From positions 125,592 through 189,591 of the forward strand of contig NZ_PZJM01000002.1 in NCBI RefSeq assembly GCF_003206045.1: a DNA stretch of 64,000 bases. The letters run 5' to 3'. The translations under genes were made by a program, and so were the position numbers. This stretch comes from Salinicola lusitanus (GTDB taxonomy: Bacteria > Pseudomonadota > Gammaproteobacteria > Pseudomonadales > Halomonadaceae). Positions 24,471 to 33,874 of the stretch are shown here, in pieces (within the stretch, counting starts at the first letter, position 1; each line of letters opens with the position of its first letter). The notes beneath the pieces are model-generated. The model was not told the origin of the DNA and did not search any database. It saw nothing but the letters and a program-made list of their open reading frames with translations.

Positions 24471-25391
24471 TCACCCGGCCAGCCCCGGCATCGCGAAATC
24501 GACCCGCTTCAGGGCCGTCAGCAGTTTGTCGCGCTGGCTCTCGTCGAGCGAGACCAGCGGCGGTCGCAGCCGCTCCCAGCCGGAATCGTCGCTGAAATGG
24601 GCGGTGGCGGCCTTGAGCGCCGGGATCATCGGCACGCTTTCGAAGATATCGCGAATCTCGTTCAGCGCCTGCTGGCGCGCATCGGCATCGTCGCCCTGCC
24701 AACTGCCGCCCAGCGCCGAGATCGCGCGAGGATTGACGTTGGCAGTGGCACTGATGCAACCAACGCCGCCAGCTCGCAGCGTGGGCAGTAGGAAGCGCTC
24801 GCTGCCCGCGTAGACTCTAAATCCTTGGGTTCCGAAGGCATCGATGACGGCCTGGGTGTTGGCCCAGTCCCCGGAGCTATCCTTGATCCCTGCCACGACC
24901 TCGGGGTAGCGCTTCAGCAGTCGCTCGATCAGACCCAACCCGATCGGCACCTGCGCCACCGGCGGGATATGGTAGAGGTAGAGACGAAGCCGCTCGTCGC
25001 CGACGCGTTCGATCACCTCGCAATAGAACCGGAACAGCCCCTCTTCCGAGACGCCCTTGTAGTAGAACGGCGGCAGCATCAGCACACCCCCCACTCCTTG
25101 GCTCACCGCATGTCGCGTCAGGGTCACGCTATCGGGTATCGAGCAGCAGCCGGTACCCGGCATCAGTCGGGTCGTGTCGATCCCCGCCGCGACCAGGTGA
25201 TCGAGCAGCTCGAGTCGCTCCTGGACCGACAGCGAGTTGGCCTCGGAGTTGGTGCCGAAGATCGCCAGGCCGACATCGTTGCTCAACAGCCAGCGGCAAT
25301 GCTCGACGAAGCGCGCCGCATCCGGAGAGAGATCATCGCGAAACGGGGTGATGACCGGCGAGAGTACGGTACCGCAGGGCGCATTCGGCAT
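24471..25391 (-). CDS. DapA/NAL-family aldolase or dehydratase
   Basis: A 306-residue class I lyase of the dihydrodipicolinate synthase family. The pyruvate-binding GTNSEANS loop, the Tyr in LYLYHIPP and the Schiff-base lysine in VAGIKDSSGD are in place. Context makes a lysine-synthesis role unlikely: the neighbours are sugar-acid dehydratases and a carboxylate transporter, so a 2-keto-3-deoxy-aldonate aldolase or ketodeoxyglucarate/ketodeoxyarabonate dehydratase is the better guess. Which one cannot be decided by eye. Confidence 0.8.
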   Translation of the reverse strand: MPNAPCGTVLSPVITPFRDDLSPDAARFVEHCRWLLSNDVGLAIFGTNSEANSLSVQERLELLDHLVAAGIDTTRLMPGTGCCSIPDSVTLTRHAVSQGVGGVLMLPPFYYKGVSEEGLFRFYCEVIERVGDERLRLYLYHIPPVAQVPIGLGLIERLLKRYPEVVAGIKDSSGDWANTQAVIDAFGTQGFRVYAGSERFLLPTLRAGGVGCISATANVNPRAISALGGSWQGDDADARQQALNEIRDIFESVPMIPALKAATAHFSDDSGWERLRPPLVSLDESQRDKLLTALKRVDFAMPGLAG

Positions 25392-25453
25392 GAGCGCAGA
25401 CCTCTGGCAGACAGGGTGATTGGCGAATGGTGGCGACGATGGGCCGGGTCGAC

Positions 25454-26575
25454 TCAGGACCAGGGGTCGACGGCGTAACGCGACAAGGCGGCTTCGTCGA
25501 AATCGAATCCCAGCCCCGGCTTCCGCGGCAGGTGCAGGCGCCCGTCGCTGAAGGTCAACTGCGTATCGATTAGTCTACGGAAGTTAAGCACTTGATCGTC
25601 GGCAAAGAATTCGACGAAAGGCGCATTCGGTGTCGAGCCGACCAGGTGGACGTGAAGATCGTGGAACCAGTGGGGGCAGATCTCGACGCCGTAACTGGCC
25701 GCCGTGGCCGCGATACGACGGAATTCCGTGACCCCGCCACAGACCGCCGCATCGGTCTGCAGGATCATCGCCGCCTCCTTGTCCAGCAGCTCCTTGAAGC
25801 GCCAGCGTCCGGCTTCGATCTCGCCCGTCGCCACCGGAATCGGCGTGCGCTCGGCCAGGCGGCGATGGTTGTCGATGTCGTCCGGGCTGAACGGCTCCTC
25901 GATCCAGTAGGGAGAGTAGGGCTCGGCCATTCGCGCAAATGCCAGGGCCGAGGGGAGATCCTGCCAGGCGTTGTTGGCGTCCATCATCAGCAGCACGTCG
26001 GGGCCGATGGCTTCGCGAACGGCGGCCAGACGCGCCTCCTCGCCAGCCAGGTCTTCGCGCCCCACCTTCATCTTGACCGCCCGGAAGCCCATCCCGACGT
26101 AGCCGGTCATCTCCTCCGCCAGCTTGGCCGGCGTCTTGCCATCGAGGTAATAACCGCCGCTGGCGTAGGCCGCCACGCTCTCTTCGTCACTGGCGCCGAG
26201 AAACTTGTAGAGCGGCAGGTTGGCGGCGCGGGCGTTCCGGTCCCACAACGCCACATCGAGGATGCTCAGCGCCCGCATCACCGAGCCGGCGCGGCCATGC
26301 AGCAGACTCTCCTGATACATCTCCTGCCATAGCCCCTCGACACGGTGAGCGTCCTGCCCCATCAATATCGGCTTGAGCAGATCGCGTACCGCCTGGGTCA
26401 CCAGATGGCCGGCATTGTTGCCGCCATAGCAGAAGCCGATGCCACTGATACCGTCGTCCCCGGTCACCTTGACCAGGGCGTAGTCCCGCTTGAGGACTTG
26501 CCGGTTGGAGAAGCTGGTCGGGTTGTCCAGCGCGACATTGACCGTTCGCGCCTGTACCTCCGTAATTCTGGTCAT
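25454..26575 (-). CDS. Mandelate racemase/muconate lactonizing enzyme family dehydratase
   Basis: A 373-residue enolase-superfamily enzyme. The N-terminal capping domain spans about 1-125. The barrel shows the K-x-K acid/base motif in AVKMKVG, metal ligands in MMDANNAW, IEEPFSPDD and TGEIEAG, and a late His in CPHWFHD. The residues fit an acid-sugar dehydratase. It sits between a DapA-family enzyme and the TctABC genes, consistent with the first step of aldonate or aldarate breakdown. Confidence 0.85.
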   Translation of the reverse strand: MTRITEVQARTVNVALDNPTSFSNRQVLKRDYALVKVTGDDGISGIGFCYGGNNAGHLVTQAVRDLLKPILMGQDAHRVEGLWQEMYQESLLHGRAGSVMRALSILDVALWDRNARAANLPLYKFLGASDEESVAAYASGGYYLDGKTPAKLAEEMTGYVGMGFRAVKMKVGREDLAGEEARLAAVREAIGPDVLLMMDANNAWQDLPSALAFARMAEPYSPYWIEEPFSPDDIDNHRRLAERTPIPVATGEIEAGRWRFKELLDKEAAMILQTDAAVCGGVTEFRRIAATAASYGVEICPHWFHDLHVHLVGSTPNAPFVEFFADDQVLNFRRLIDTQLTFSDGRLHLPRKPGLGFDFDEAALSRYAVDPWS

Positions 26576-26604
26576 CGGTCACTCTCCGAGTGGTTGGCAT
26601 CGCA

Positions 26605-28113
26605 TCAATCGGGTTTCAGGCGACGCTTGAACGGCGCGCGCAGCCAGCGGAAGAAAGGTGTCGCCTGCAGGATCGACAGCAGCGCGAGGATCAGCAGGAC
26701 GGTGGCGATCGGACTCTCCAGGAACACGCCGAAACTGTCGTTGCCGATCAGCATCGACTGCTGAAAGCTGGTCTCCATCACCGGCCCCAGGATCAGCCCT
26801 ATCACCATCGGGGCCGGCGAGACGCCCGCCTTGCTCATCCAGTAGCCGAACAGGCCGAAGCCCAGCATCAACCCGACATCGAACAGACTGTTGTTGATGG
26901 CGAAGGCACCGATGATGCAGAGCGTCAGAATGGCGCAGGCGATGAAACCATCGGGAATCCGGGTCACCGACACGCTCATCTTGGTGAACGCCAGCCCCAC
27001 CACCAGCAGCGCGATATTGGCGAGGATCACCGCCCAGATCAGGGTGTAGGTGACATCGCCGTAATCGGTGAGCAGGTTGGGGCCTGGCAGAATGCCCTGC
27101 ACCATCAGCGCCCCCAGCAGGATTGCGGTGGAGGAACTTCCCGGGATGCCGAGGGCGATGGTGGGAATCAGCGCGCCACCGACGACCGCGTTGTTGGCAG
27201 CCTCCGGCGCGGCCACCCCGGCGATCTCGCCCTTGCCGAAACGGCTCTTGTCCTTGGCGAAGCGCTTGGCCTCGTTGTAGGCGAACCAGCTCGCGGTATC
27301 GCCGCCGGTCCCCGGAATCAGGCCCACGACGATGCCGATGCCGCTGGAGCGCAGGATGTTGGGCATCAGTTGCTTGATGGTGCACCAGCGCGGCATCAAC
27401 CGGTCGGTGATACGGCTCGCGACCTTGCCGCCCCGATGGGAATTCTCGATCAGCGTCAACGCCTGGGGCACCGAGAACAGGCCGATCAATGCCACCGTGA
27501 AGTCGATTCCGGCAAACAGATTGATCTGGCCAAACGTCATGCGTGGCGTTCCGGTCGTCAGGTCCATCCCGACCGTACTGAGCAGCAGCCCCAGCCCGCC
27601 GGAAAGCAGACCGCTGATCACCGATCCCTGAGCCAGCGAGCCGATGATGGTAATGCCCAGCACGGCGATGGCGAACAGCTCCACCGGGCCGAACTCGAGC
27701 ACCAGGGTGCCGAGCAGCGGGGCTGCGGTCAGCAGCGCAATGCCGCTCATCAGCCCGCCGAAGAAGGAGGCGAACAGCGAGATCCCCAGCGCCTGTCCGG
27801 CCTTGCCCTGCTGCGACAGCGGGAAGCCGTCGAGCACGGTCGCCGCCGCCGATGGCGTGCCCGGCGTACGTAGCAGGATCGCGGCGATGGAACCACCGTA
27901 GGAGGCCCCGACGTAGAGCGAGGCCAGCATGCTCAGCCCGGTCGCCGGATCGAAGCTGAACGTCAGCGGCAGCAGCAGGGCCAGCGCCATCGTTGCCGAT
28001 AGCCCAGGCATCGCCCCGACGAATAGCCCCAGCAGGGTGCCACCCAAAATGCAGGCAATGTTGTTGACGCTGAGCACGTTGGTCAGCCCGATCATCACCA
28101 GTGAGGAATCCAT
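26605..28113 (-). CDS. Tripartite tricarboxylate transporter large permease TctA
   Basis: A 502-residue polytopic membrane protein with about a dozen hydrophobic segments. It has the TctA motifs GALPGLSATMA-like (here GAMPGLSATMAL) near the start and GLIPGTGGDTASW in the middle, the inverted-repeat substrate loops. It works with TctB and the periplasmic TctC to take up carboxylates on an ion gradient. It is downstream of tctC and tctB in one transcript and upstream of the dehydratase gene, so sugar acids are the probable load. Confidence 0.9.
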   Translation of the reverse strand: MDSSLVMIGLTNVLSVNNIACILGGTLLGLFVGAMPGLSATMALALLLPLTFSFDPATGLSMLASLYVGASYGGSIAAILLRTPGTPSAAATVLDGFPLSQQGKAGQALGISLFASFFGGLMSGIALLTAAPLLGTLVLEFGPVELFAIAVLGITIIGSLAQGSVISGLLSGGLGLLLSTVGMDLTTGTPRMTFGQINLFAGIDFTVALIGLFSVPQALTLIENSHRGGKVASRITDRLMPRWCTIKQLMPNILRSSGIGIVVGLIPGTGGDTASWFAYNEAKRFAKDKSRFGKGEIAGVAAPEAANNAVVGGALIPTIALGIPGSSSTAILLGALMVQGILPGPNLLTDYGDVTYTLIWAVILANIALLVVGLAFTKMSVSVTRIPDGFIACAILTLCIIGAFAINNSLFDVGLMLGFGLFGYWMSKAGVSPAPMVIGLILGPVMETSFQQSMLIGNDSFGVFLESPIATVLLILALLSILQATPFFRWLRAPFKRRLKPD

Positions 28114-28171
28114 GCGCGTCTACTCTCCTGTGCCCGAACCGAGCGTCGTGGCCACCCGCATCGGCCAGGGT

Positions 28172-28651
28172 TTAGAGGAAGCTCGGCAGCAGCGGAATCG
28201 GCAGCCCCAGGAACTGCACGAACACCAGACAGACCATCGCGATCAACAGCGCCCCGGCGATCACCGCGAAGGTCCACTTCACGGTGCGCAGAATCGACAG
28301 CGACAGGGCCAAGAACAGCGCCGTGGCCAGCACGTAGCCCAGCGTCGTCATCATGGCGACATATCCCACCGCCAGCAGGAAGATGACAGCGACCGCCATC
28401 CAGCGCCGAGGCGGCGACGGCGCGTCGTCCGGCGCCATGGCGGATGCCTCGGTGGCGGGCTCGCGAAGGGCCGGTCCCCGGCGTCGCAGGCGCAGCTCAC
28501 TGGCCACCATCGCCAGCGACATGAGCGCCACGGCCACGGCGTAGATCATCGGCATCTCGGCGGCGGCGCGGGGGTATTGGCTGGCGTCGAGGAAGAAGAC
28601 GCCAGCCACGACGAGGCCGAATACTCCCAGCAGCAGACGACTGACGTTCAT
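28172..28651 (-). CDS. Tripartite tricarboxylate transporter small permease TctB
   Basis: A 159-residue protein with four predicted membrane helices, arranged two plus two around a cytoplasmic Ala/Arg/Pro-rich loop. The ATG at 28651 is chosen because GAGGAGG lies 5 nt upstream; an in-frame start further up overlaps tctC and lacks such a site. Small size, poor conservation and position between tctC and tctA identify it as TctB. Confidence 0.85.
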   Translation of the reverse strand: MNVSRLLLGVFGLVVAGVFFLDASQYPRAAAEMPMIYAVAVALMSLAMVASELRLRRRGPALREPATEASAMAPDDAPSPPRRWMAVAVIFLLAVGYVAMMTTLGYVLATALFLALSLSILRTVKWTFAVIAGALLIAMVCLVFVQFLGLPIPLLPSFL

Positions 28652-28683
28652 GGCGCCCTCCTCCTCGGCAACTCGCCGGTCGC

Positions 28684-29664
28684 TCAACGGCCGACCTGAT
28701 CCTTGACCGAATCCCAGATTTCCCGATAGTCGCTCTCCATCTTGTCGATCATGGCGCGGTAGTCGTCACCGGTGACGACATCGAGATTCATGGCGCGCTT
28801 TTCCGCCTGGGCCTGGAAGTCGGGGTCCTTGGCCAGGGTCTGGAACGCTTCGATCAGTTGCTGCCGGGCCTCTTCCGGGATATCGGCCGGCGCGCTGTAA
28901 CCGCGCGAGGAGCCCGCCACCACATCGACGCCCTTCTCCTTCATGGTGGGAACGTCGGGCAGACTGGTCAGACGCTTCTCGGCGAACACCGCCAGCGCCC
29001 TCAGATTGCCGGATTCGACCTGGCCGTAGACGTTGCCCACGTTGTTGAAGCTGGCATCGATCTTGCCGCCCATGGCCGCCGTTGCGGAGGGGCCGTCGCC
29101 CTGGAACGGCACCTTCTTGAACGACAGCCCCTTGGCCTGCTCGAGCAGGATGGTGGTGAAGAAATCATCGCCGCCGACGCCGGAGTTGCCGATGGTCACG
29201 GTACCCGGGCTCTGCTCGGCGGCCGCGAACAGATCCTCGATGGTCTGATAGGGGCTGTCCGCACTGACGACGACGATGCCCGGATCGGTCACCACGTTGG
29301 CGATCGGGGTCATCTCATCGGTCTTGTAGGTGATGGCATCGTTCATGATGTAGTTGGTCATCAGCATCGGCGTGTTGGTGATGCTGATGGTGCTGCCGTC
29401 GTTGGGCGACTGCTTGGCCAGCCGCGTCCACGCGACGGCCCCGGTGGCACCAGGCATGTATTCGTTGACGAAATCGACACCGAGGATCTCGCTCAGCCGC
29501 GGCTGTACCAGCTGAGCCAGGGCGTCACTGCCGCCCCCTGGCTTGAATCCCTGCAATACGGTGATCTCGTCGCCTCCCACGTAATCGGCGGCTTGCGCCA
29601 GGGGAGAGAGGCTGATGGCCACGGCGGCGATCGTCAGCCAATGGCGAAGGGGTTTGGCGTGCAT
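28684..29664 (-). CDS. Tripartite tricarboxylate transporter substrate-binding protein TctC
   Basis: A 326-residue periplasmic protein with a signal peptide (cleavage after LAQA). The TctC/Bug fold markers are the early GFKPGGGSDALAQ, the NEYMPGATGAVAW loop and the ligand-contact region TIGNSGVGGDDFF. It delivers the substrate to TctAB and is the promoter-proximal gene of the operon. A 15-bp palindrome 104 bp upstream is probably the site of the divergent GntR regulator. Confidence 0.85.
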   Translation of the reverse strand: MHAKPLRHWLTIAAVAISLSPLAQAADYVGGDEITVLQGFKPGGGSDALAQLVQPRLSEILGVDFVNEYMPGATGAVAWTRLAKQSPNDGSTISITNTPMLMTNYIMNDAITYKTDEMTPIANVVTDPGIVVVSADSPYQTIEDLFAAAEQSPGTVTIGNSGVGGDDFFTTILLEQAKGLSFKKVPFQGDGPSATAAMGGKIDASFNNVGNVYGQVESGNLRALAVFAEKRLTSLPDVPTMKEKGVDVVAGSSRGYSAPADIPEEARQQLIEAFQTLAKDPDFQAQAEKRAMNLDVVTGDDYRAMIDKMESDYREIWDSVKDQVGR

Positions 29665-29767
29665 GGTCGATTCCTCTCTGGCGGAGTCAGTTTGTCGTTG
29701 TCGTACCTACGCTTTGTGTTGCCGGCTTGTCGTGCCAGAAAGAACGTATTAATTTATCGATCAAATT

Positions 29768-29782
29768 GTCAATAATATTGAC
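29768..29782. promoter_or_regulatory. GntR/FCD operator in the tctC/regulator intergenic region
   Basis: GTCAATA-A-TATTGAC is a perfect palindrome. The same 7-bp arms recur at 32529-32555 in front of the IlvD/Edd dehydratase gene. It lies in an AT-rich stretch of the 333-bp region between tctC and the divergent GntR gene; nothing else in that region was recognised. Confidence 0.7.
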
Positions 29783-29997
29783 GCCAATAACGACTAAAGC
29801 AGTAACGTCCTGCAAAATGACATCAAAGGGCGAAAAAGCAGGGTCATCCTCGAAGTCGGCATGGCAGAATCGATTCCGCAGCCGGCCGTGGAGCGATACC
29901 GCTGCCTAGGCAACGGGTAGCGCTTGCCCCACCCCCAGGCCGCTGCGGACAATGGCCGACCGAGTGACGCGAACTTCATCGTGACGGGAACACATTC

Positions 29998-30726
29998 ATG
30001 CCAAAGCGAGACACCGCCAAACCGACCTCCGCCGCTACCGGCCATCGTCTCGCCGACGAACACGCGGAACCCCAGGTCGAGGGGGTGCGCGTCGCCGATA
30101 TCGTCTCGGCCATCGAAGAGGATATCGTGCTGAATCGCGCGCACCCGAAGGAGAGACTGGTCGAGGAAGACCTGATGCAGCGCTTCGCCGGCAAGCGCCA
30201 CGTGGTGCGCCAGGCGCTGTTTCAGCTCGAGAACGCCGGCCTGGTGGAGCGGATCAAGAATCGCGGGGCCTTCGTCAAGTCCTACACGCCCGAAGAGGTG
30301 GAGGGAATCTACGTCATGCGCGAGCTCCTGGAGGAGGCCGCCGCGGACCGTATCCCGATGCCGGCGCCGCCTTCGCTGATCGAGGCCCTGACCGACATAC
30401 AGGCCCGGCACAGCGCCGCGGTGGAGAGCGGCGACCTGCGCGCGGTGTTCCACCACAACATCGCCTTCCACCGCACCCTGTTCGCGGCCTGCGGCAACGA
30501 CTACCTCGCCGACACGATCAACGAGTTCGCCCAGAAGGCCCACGCCATCCGCTTCATCGGCACCACCGACCGTGAAGCCATCCTGCTGGCCCGGGACGAG
30601 CATCTGGCCATGATCGACGCGCTCGAGCGCCAGGATCGCGCCGAGCTACACCGGCTCTGCTACCGGCATCTCCAGCCCTCCAAGGAGCGTTACCTGCATC
30701 TCTATCGGATTCGGGAAGGCGGCTGA
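29998..30726 (+). CDS. GntR-family regulator with FCD ligand domain
   Basis: A 242-residue FadR-type regulator. The winged helix-turn-helix covers about 30-100 (EEDIVLNRAHPKERLVEEDL, then RHVVRQALFQLENAGLVERI). The FCD all-helical domain follows, with the metal/carboxylate-binding His pattern in FHHNIAFHRTLF and later histidines (DEHLAMIDAL, CYRHLQ). It lies between two divergently oriented targets whose upstream regions share a palindrome, so it probably represses the tct-dehydratase operon and the IlvD/Edd gene until a sugar acid binds. Confidence 0.85.
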   Translation: MPKRDTAKPTSAATGHRLADEHAEPQVEGVRVADIVSAIEEDIVLNRAHPKERLVEEDLMQRFAGKRHVVRQALFQLENAGLVERIKNRGAFVKSYTPEEVEGIYVMRELLEEAAADRIPMPAPPSLIEALTDIQARHSAAVESGDLRAVFHHNIAFHRTLFAACGNDYLADTINEFAQKAHAIRFIGTTDREAILLARDEHLAMIDALERQDRAELHRLCYRHLQPSKERYLHLYRIREGG

Positions 30727-30754
30727 CAAGAGTGACCGGCCTCGAGGCCCGCCA

Positions 30755-32515
30755 TCACTTCGGCACCCGGCGCTGGATGGTCGGCGGCCGCAGGAAGGTG
30801 AAATCACAGCCCTGGTCCGCTTGGGTGATCTGCTCGAGAAACAGCTTGCGATAGCCCCGCTCGGCGGTCAGCGCGACCGGCCGCCAGCCTTCCCGGCGCC
30901 GAGCCAGTTCCGCCTCGTCGACCAGCAGCTCGAGGCGCCGTTCACTGACGCTCAGGCGAATCCGGTCGCCGTTCTCGACCAGCGCCAGCGGCCCGCCGAG
31001 GGCGGCTTCCGGCGTCACGTGCAACACGATCGAGCCCGCCGCCGTGCCGCTCATGCGACCGTCGGAGATTCGCAGCATGTCGCGCACGCCCTGCCGGGCC
31101 AGCTTGCGCGGAATCGGCAGATACCCGGCTTCGGGCATTCCCGGCGCGCCCACCGGGCCGATACGCTTGAGCACGAGAACATCCTCCGCCGTCACGTCCA
31201 GCGCCGGATCGTCGATTCGCGCCGCCATGTCCTCGGCATCCTCGAACACCACCGCACGCCCCTCATGCTCCATCAGTCGGGCATCGGCGGCCGACTGCTT
31301 GATGATCGCGCCACCGGGCGCCAGGTTGCCACGCACGAACGCGATCCCGCCGGCAGGGTAGAGCGGCGCGTCGAAGCGATGCACCACCTGCTGCTCGAAC
31401 GCCGGCGCGGCGTCGATCTCCTCCCCCAGCGTGCGACCGGTCACGGTCATGGCATCCAGATGCAGCAGCGGCTTCAACTCGCGCAGCACGGTGGGCAGTC
31501 CGCCGGCACGATGCAGATCTTCCATGTAGTGCTGGCCCGACGGCTTGAGATCGACCAGCACCGGCGTCTCGCGGCTCATGCGGTCGAAGGCGGCCAGGTC
31601 GATATCGATGCCCATGCGCCCGGCGATCGCGGTCAGGTGGATGATGCCGTTGGTCGAACCACCGATCGCCAGCAGCACGCGCAGCGCATTCTCGAACGCC
31701 TTCTCGGTCAGTATCTTGTCCGGCGTCACGCCCGCCCGTGCATTGATCACGGCCTGGCGACCGGTCGCCTCGGCGACACGCATGCGATCCGCGGTCACCG
31801 CCGGCGGCGAGGCGCTGCCGGGCAGGGCGACCCCCAGCGCCTCGCTGATGCACGCCATGGTGCTGGCCGTCCCCATGACCGAGCAGGTGCCGACGCTGCC
31901 GACCAGCTTGGCATTGACCTCTTCGATCTCCTGGTCGTCGATCTCCTGGCCGCGATACATGCCCCAGTAGCGACGACAGTCGGTGCAGGCCCCCACCCGG
32001 ACGCCGCGATGGCCGCTGGTCAGCATGGCGCCGGTGACCAGCTCGAGCATCGGCAGGTTGGCGGAAGCCGCTCCCATCAACTGGGCGGGGACGGTCTTGT
32101 CGCACCCGCCGATGAGGACCACCGAGTCCATTGGCTGGGCACGAATCATCTCTTCCGTGTCCATCGACATCAGGTTGCGCAGGTACATGCTGGTCGGCGT
32201 GGAAAAGCTCTCGGCGATCGAGATGGTCGGAAATTCGATCGGCAACCCGCCCTCCAGCATTACCCCGCGCTTGACCGCCTCGATCAGTTGCGGGGCATTG
32301 CCATGACAGGGGTTGTAGCCGCTGCCGGTATTGACGATGCCGACGATGGTGCGATTGAGTGCATCGTCGCTGTACCCGGCGCCCTTGATGAACGCCTTGC
32401 GCAGGAATAGCGAGAAACCGGCATCGCCGTAGTTCACCAGGCCCTGGTTGAGCCCTGTCTGGCGCTCCTCGTCCGGTTTGTCGTGCCGCTCGTCGCTGGG
32501 GGAGTGGGTCGTCAT
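30755..32515 (-). CDS. IlvD/Edd-family sugar-acid dehydratase
   Basis: A 586-residue Fe-S dehydratase. The cluster cysteines are in NPCHGN, IGGCDKTVPAQ and GTCSVMGTAST. The sequence differs clearly from the true IlvD at 49355 and resembles the arabinonate/xylonate dehydratase branch, which removes water from aldonates to give 2-keto-3-deoxy acids. The ATG at 32515 is chosen; the longer open frame would translate the operator as an Asn/Ile stretch. It is monocistronic and convergent with the GntR gene, and its promoter carries the shared palindrome. Confidence 0.85.
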   Translation of the reverse strand: MTTHSPSDERHDKPDEERQTGLNQGLVNYGDAGFSLFLRKAFIKGAGYSDDALNRTIVGIVNTGSGYNPCHGNAPQLIEAVKRGVMLEGGLPIEFPTISIAESFSTPTSMYLRNLMSMDTEEMIRAQPMDSVVLIGGCDKTVPAQLMGAASANLPMLELVTGAMLTSGHRGVRVGACTDCRRYWGMYRGQEIDDQEIEEVNAKLVGSVGTCSVMGTASTMACISEALGVALPGSASPPAVTADRMRVAEATGRQAVINARAGVTPDKILTEKAFENALRVLLAIGGSTNGIIHLTAIAGRMGIDIDLAAFDRMSRETPVLVDLKPSGQHYMEDLHRAGGLPTVLRELKPLLHLDAMTVTGRTLGEEIDAAPAFEQQVVHRFDAPLYPAGGIAFVRGNLAPGGAIIKQSAADARLMEHEGRAVVFEDAEDMAARIDDPALDVTAEDVLVLKRIGPVGAPGMPEAGYLPIPRKLARQGVRDMLRISDGRMSGTAAGSIVLHVTPEAALGGPLALVENGDRIRLSVSERRLELLVDEAELARRREGWRPVALTAERGYRKLFLEQITQADQGCDFTFLRPPTIQRRVPK

Positions 32516-32528
32516 GGCATCCTCATCG

Positions 32529-32555
32529 TCAATATTATTAATAATATTATTGACG
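32529..32555. promoter_or_regulatory. GntR/FCD operator before the IlvD/Edd gene
   Basis: Arms GTCAATA (32529-32535) and TATTGAC (32549-32555) flank an AT-only centre that is itself palindromic (ATTATTAATAAT). The site is 14 bp upstream of the start codon, so a bound repressor would block transcription or its start. Confidence 0.7.
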
Positions 32556-32726
32556 CAAGTAACCACAGTTGGCGCGGCAAGGACATCCGACTTAAGCCGT
32601 AGCCTCACCCGTGAAGAGGTGCGAAGCGGATTTAGCAGCAATAGTCCTTATCGCCTAACCTTGTGGCGAGCGGCGGCCACGAACCGCTGCCGATACCCGC
32701 AAGGACCGCGACAAAGGATGAAGACG

Positions 32727-33167
32727 ATGACGCTTTTCGAAGACCTGCGTGAGAGCCACGACAAGCAGCGCCGCCTGCTGGACCTGCTGGTCAAGACCCA
32801 CGGCGACAGTGAAGGCCGCGACGAGCTGTTCAAACGGCTGCGCGCCGAACTCGAGAACCACGCCGCCGCCGAAGAGCGGGCGCTCTATATTCCGATGATG
32901 GAATACGACATGACCCAGGAGAAGGCACGGCACAGCGTCGCCGAACATCACGAGATCGACGAGCTGCTGGAAACCCTGGAAGCCACCGAATACGACTCGC
33001 CGGGCTGGCTGGCCAGTGCCAAGAAACTCCAGCACCTGGTAACGCACCATCTCGACGAAGAGGAACAGGAAGTGTTCCAGTTGGCGGGCCGGGCGCTGGA
33101 CGACTCGAAGAAGGCCGATCTCGCCAAGACCTACCGCCACGAGATGGAGAGCCGGGAAGCCAGCTGA
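32727..33167 (+). CDS. Hemerythrin HHE-domain protein
   Basis: A 146-residue four-helix protein with the diiron ligand pattern of hemerythrin HHE domains: an early H in RESHDKQRR, H-x-x-x-E in ENHAAAEERALY, then VAEHHEIDELL and VTHHLDEEEQEVF. Such proteins bind oxygen or nitric oxide or protect against oxidative stress. The ATG at 32727 has AAAGGA 8 nt upstream; an ATG at 32718 would add three residues. Monocistronic, divergent from the dehydratase gene. Confidence 0.85.
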   Translation: MTLFEDLRESHDKQRRLLDLLVKTHGDSEGRDELFKRLRAELENHAAAEERALYIPMMEYDMTQEKARHSVAEHHEIDELLETLEATEYDSPGWLASAKKLQHLVTHHLDEEEQEVFQLAGRALDDSKKADLAKTYRHEMESREAS

Positions 33168-33289
33168 ATGGCGACCATCCGACGACCGCTCCGGCCGGAG
33201 CGGTCGCCGGGATCCGGCGGCGCCAGCGGCGGGTGCAACTTTTTCCTGTCGGAAAACTCTCAGCAACAGCCATAAAAGGAAGGATCCTC

Positions 33290-33874
33290 ATGTTGCTGCC
33301 CTCGAGACTCCCGCGATATCCGCGACTGACCTGGCTCGCCCCTTTCACTCTGCTCGCGGGTTGCACGGGCGTCCCCGAAGGCACGCAACCGGTCGGTGAC
33401 TTCCAGATCGACCAGTATCTGGGCCAGTGGTACGAAATCGCCCGGCTCGACCACGGCTTCGAGGAGGGCCTGGAGTGCGTCACCGCGGAGTACACTCGCC
33501 GCGCCGACGGCGACATCCGCGTCGTCAATCGTGGCTACGACCCTGCCAAGGGCAGTTGGGAAAGCGCCGAGGGGCACGCCAGCTTCGCCGGGGACCCCAG
33601 CGTCGGCCATCTGAAGGTCAGCTTCTTCGGTCCTTTCTACGCAGGCTACAGCGTGCTGGCACTGGACGAGAGTTATCAACATGCTCTCGTCGCCGGCCCG
33701 GACCGGGACTACCTGTGGATACTTTCACGGGATCCGACGCTGGACGAGCCCACCTATACGGCGCTGATCTCGCAGGCCCGCCAGCTCGAGTTTCCGGTCG
33801 ACGAACTGATCCAGGTCACCCAGGATCCGGATGCCTGCCCGCGAGCCGGCGGTTCGGGAAAACCACGGGCTTGA
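33290..33874 (+). CDS. blc: Outer-membrane lipocalin lipoprotein (Blc-like)
   Basis: A 194-residue lipoprotein. The signal peptide ends in the lipobox LLAGC, followed by the lipocalin signature DQYLGQWYEIARLDHGFE near the mature N-terminus and the later LKVSFFGPFYAGY and YLWILSRDP strands. Blc-type lipocalins bind lysophospholipids or fatty acids at the outer membrane. AGGAAGGA lies just ahead of the ATG. Confidence 0.9.
   Translation: MLLPSRLPRYPRLTWLAPFTLLAGCTGVPEGTQPVGDFQIDQYLGQWYEIARLDHGFEEGLECVTAEYTRRADGDIRVVNRGYDPAKGSWESAEGHASFAGDPSVGHLKVSFFGPFYAGYSVLALDESYQHALVAGPDRDYLWILSRDPTLDEPTYTALISQARQLEFPVDELIQVTQDPDACPRAGGSGKPRA

Noticed and set aside
24471-25391. DapA-family gene as lysine-pathway dapA
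   Set aside because: Its context is sugar-acid catabolism with a transporter and two dehydratases, not lysine synthesis.
32516-32641. N-terminal extension of the IlvD/Edd dehydratase
   Set aside because: It would translate the regulator's palindrome into an Asn/Ile stretch; MTTHSPSDER at 32515 is the better start.
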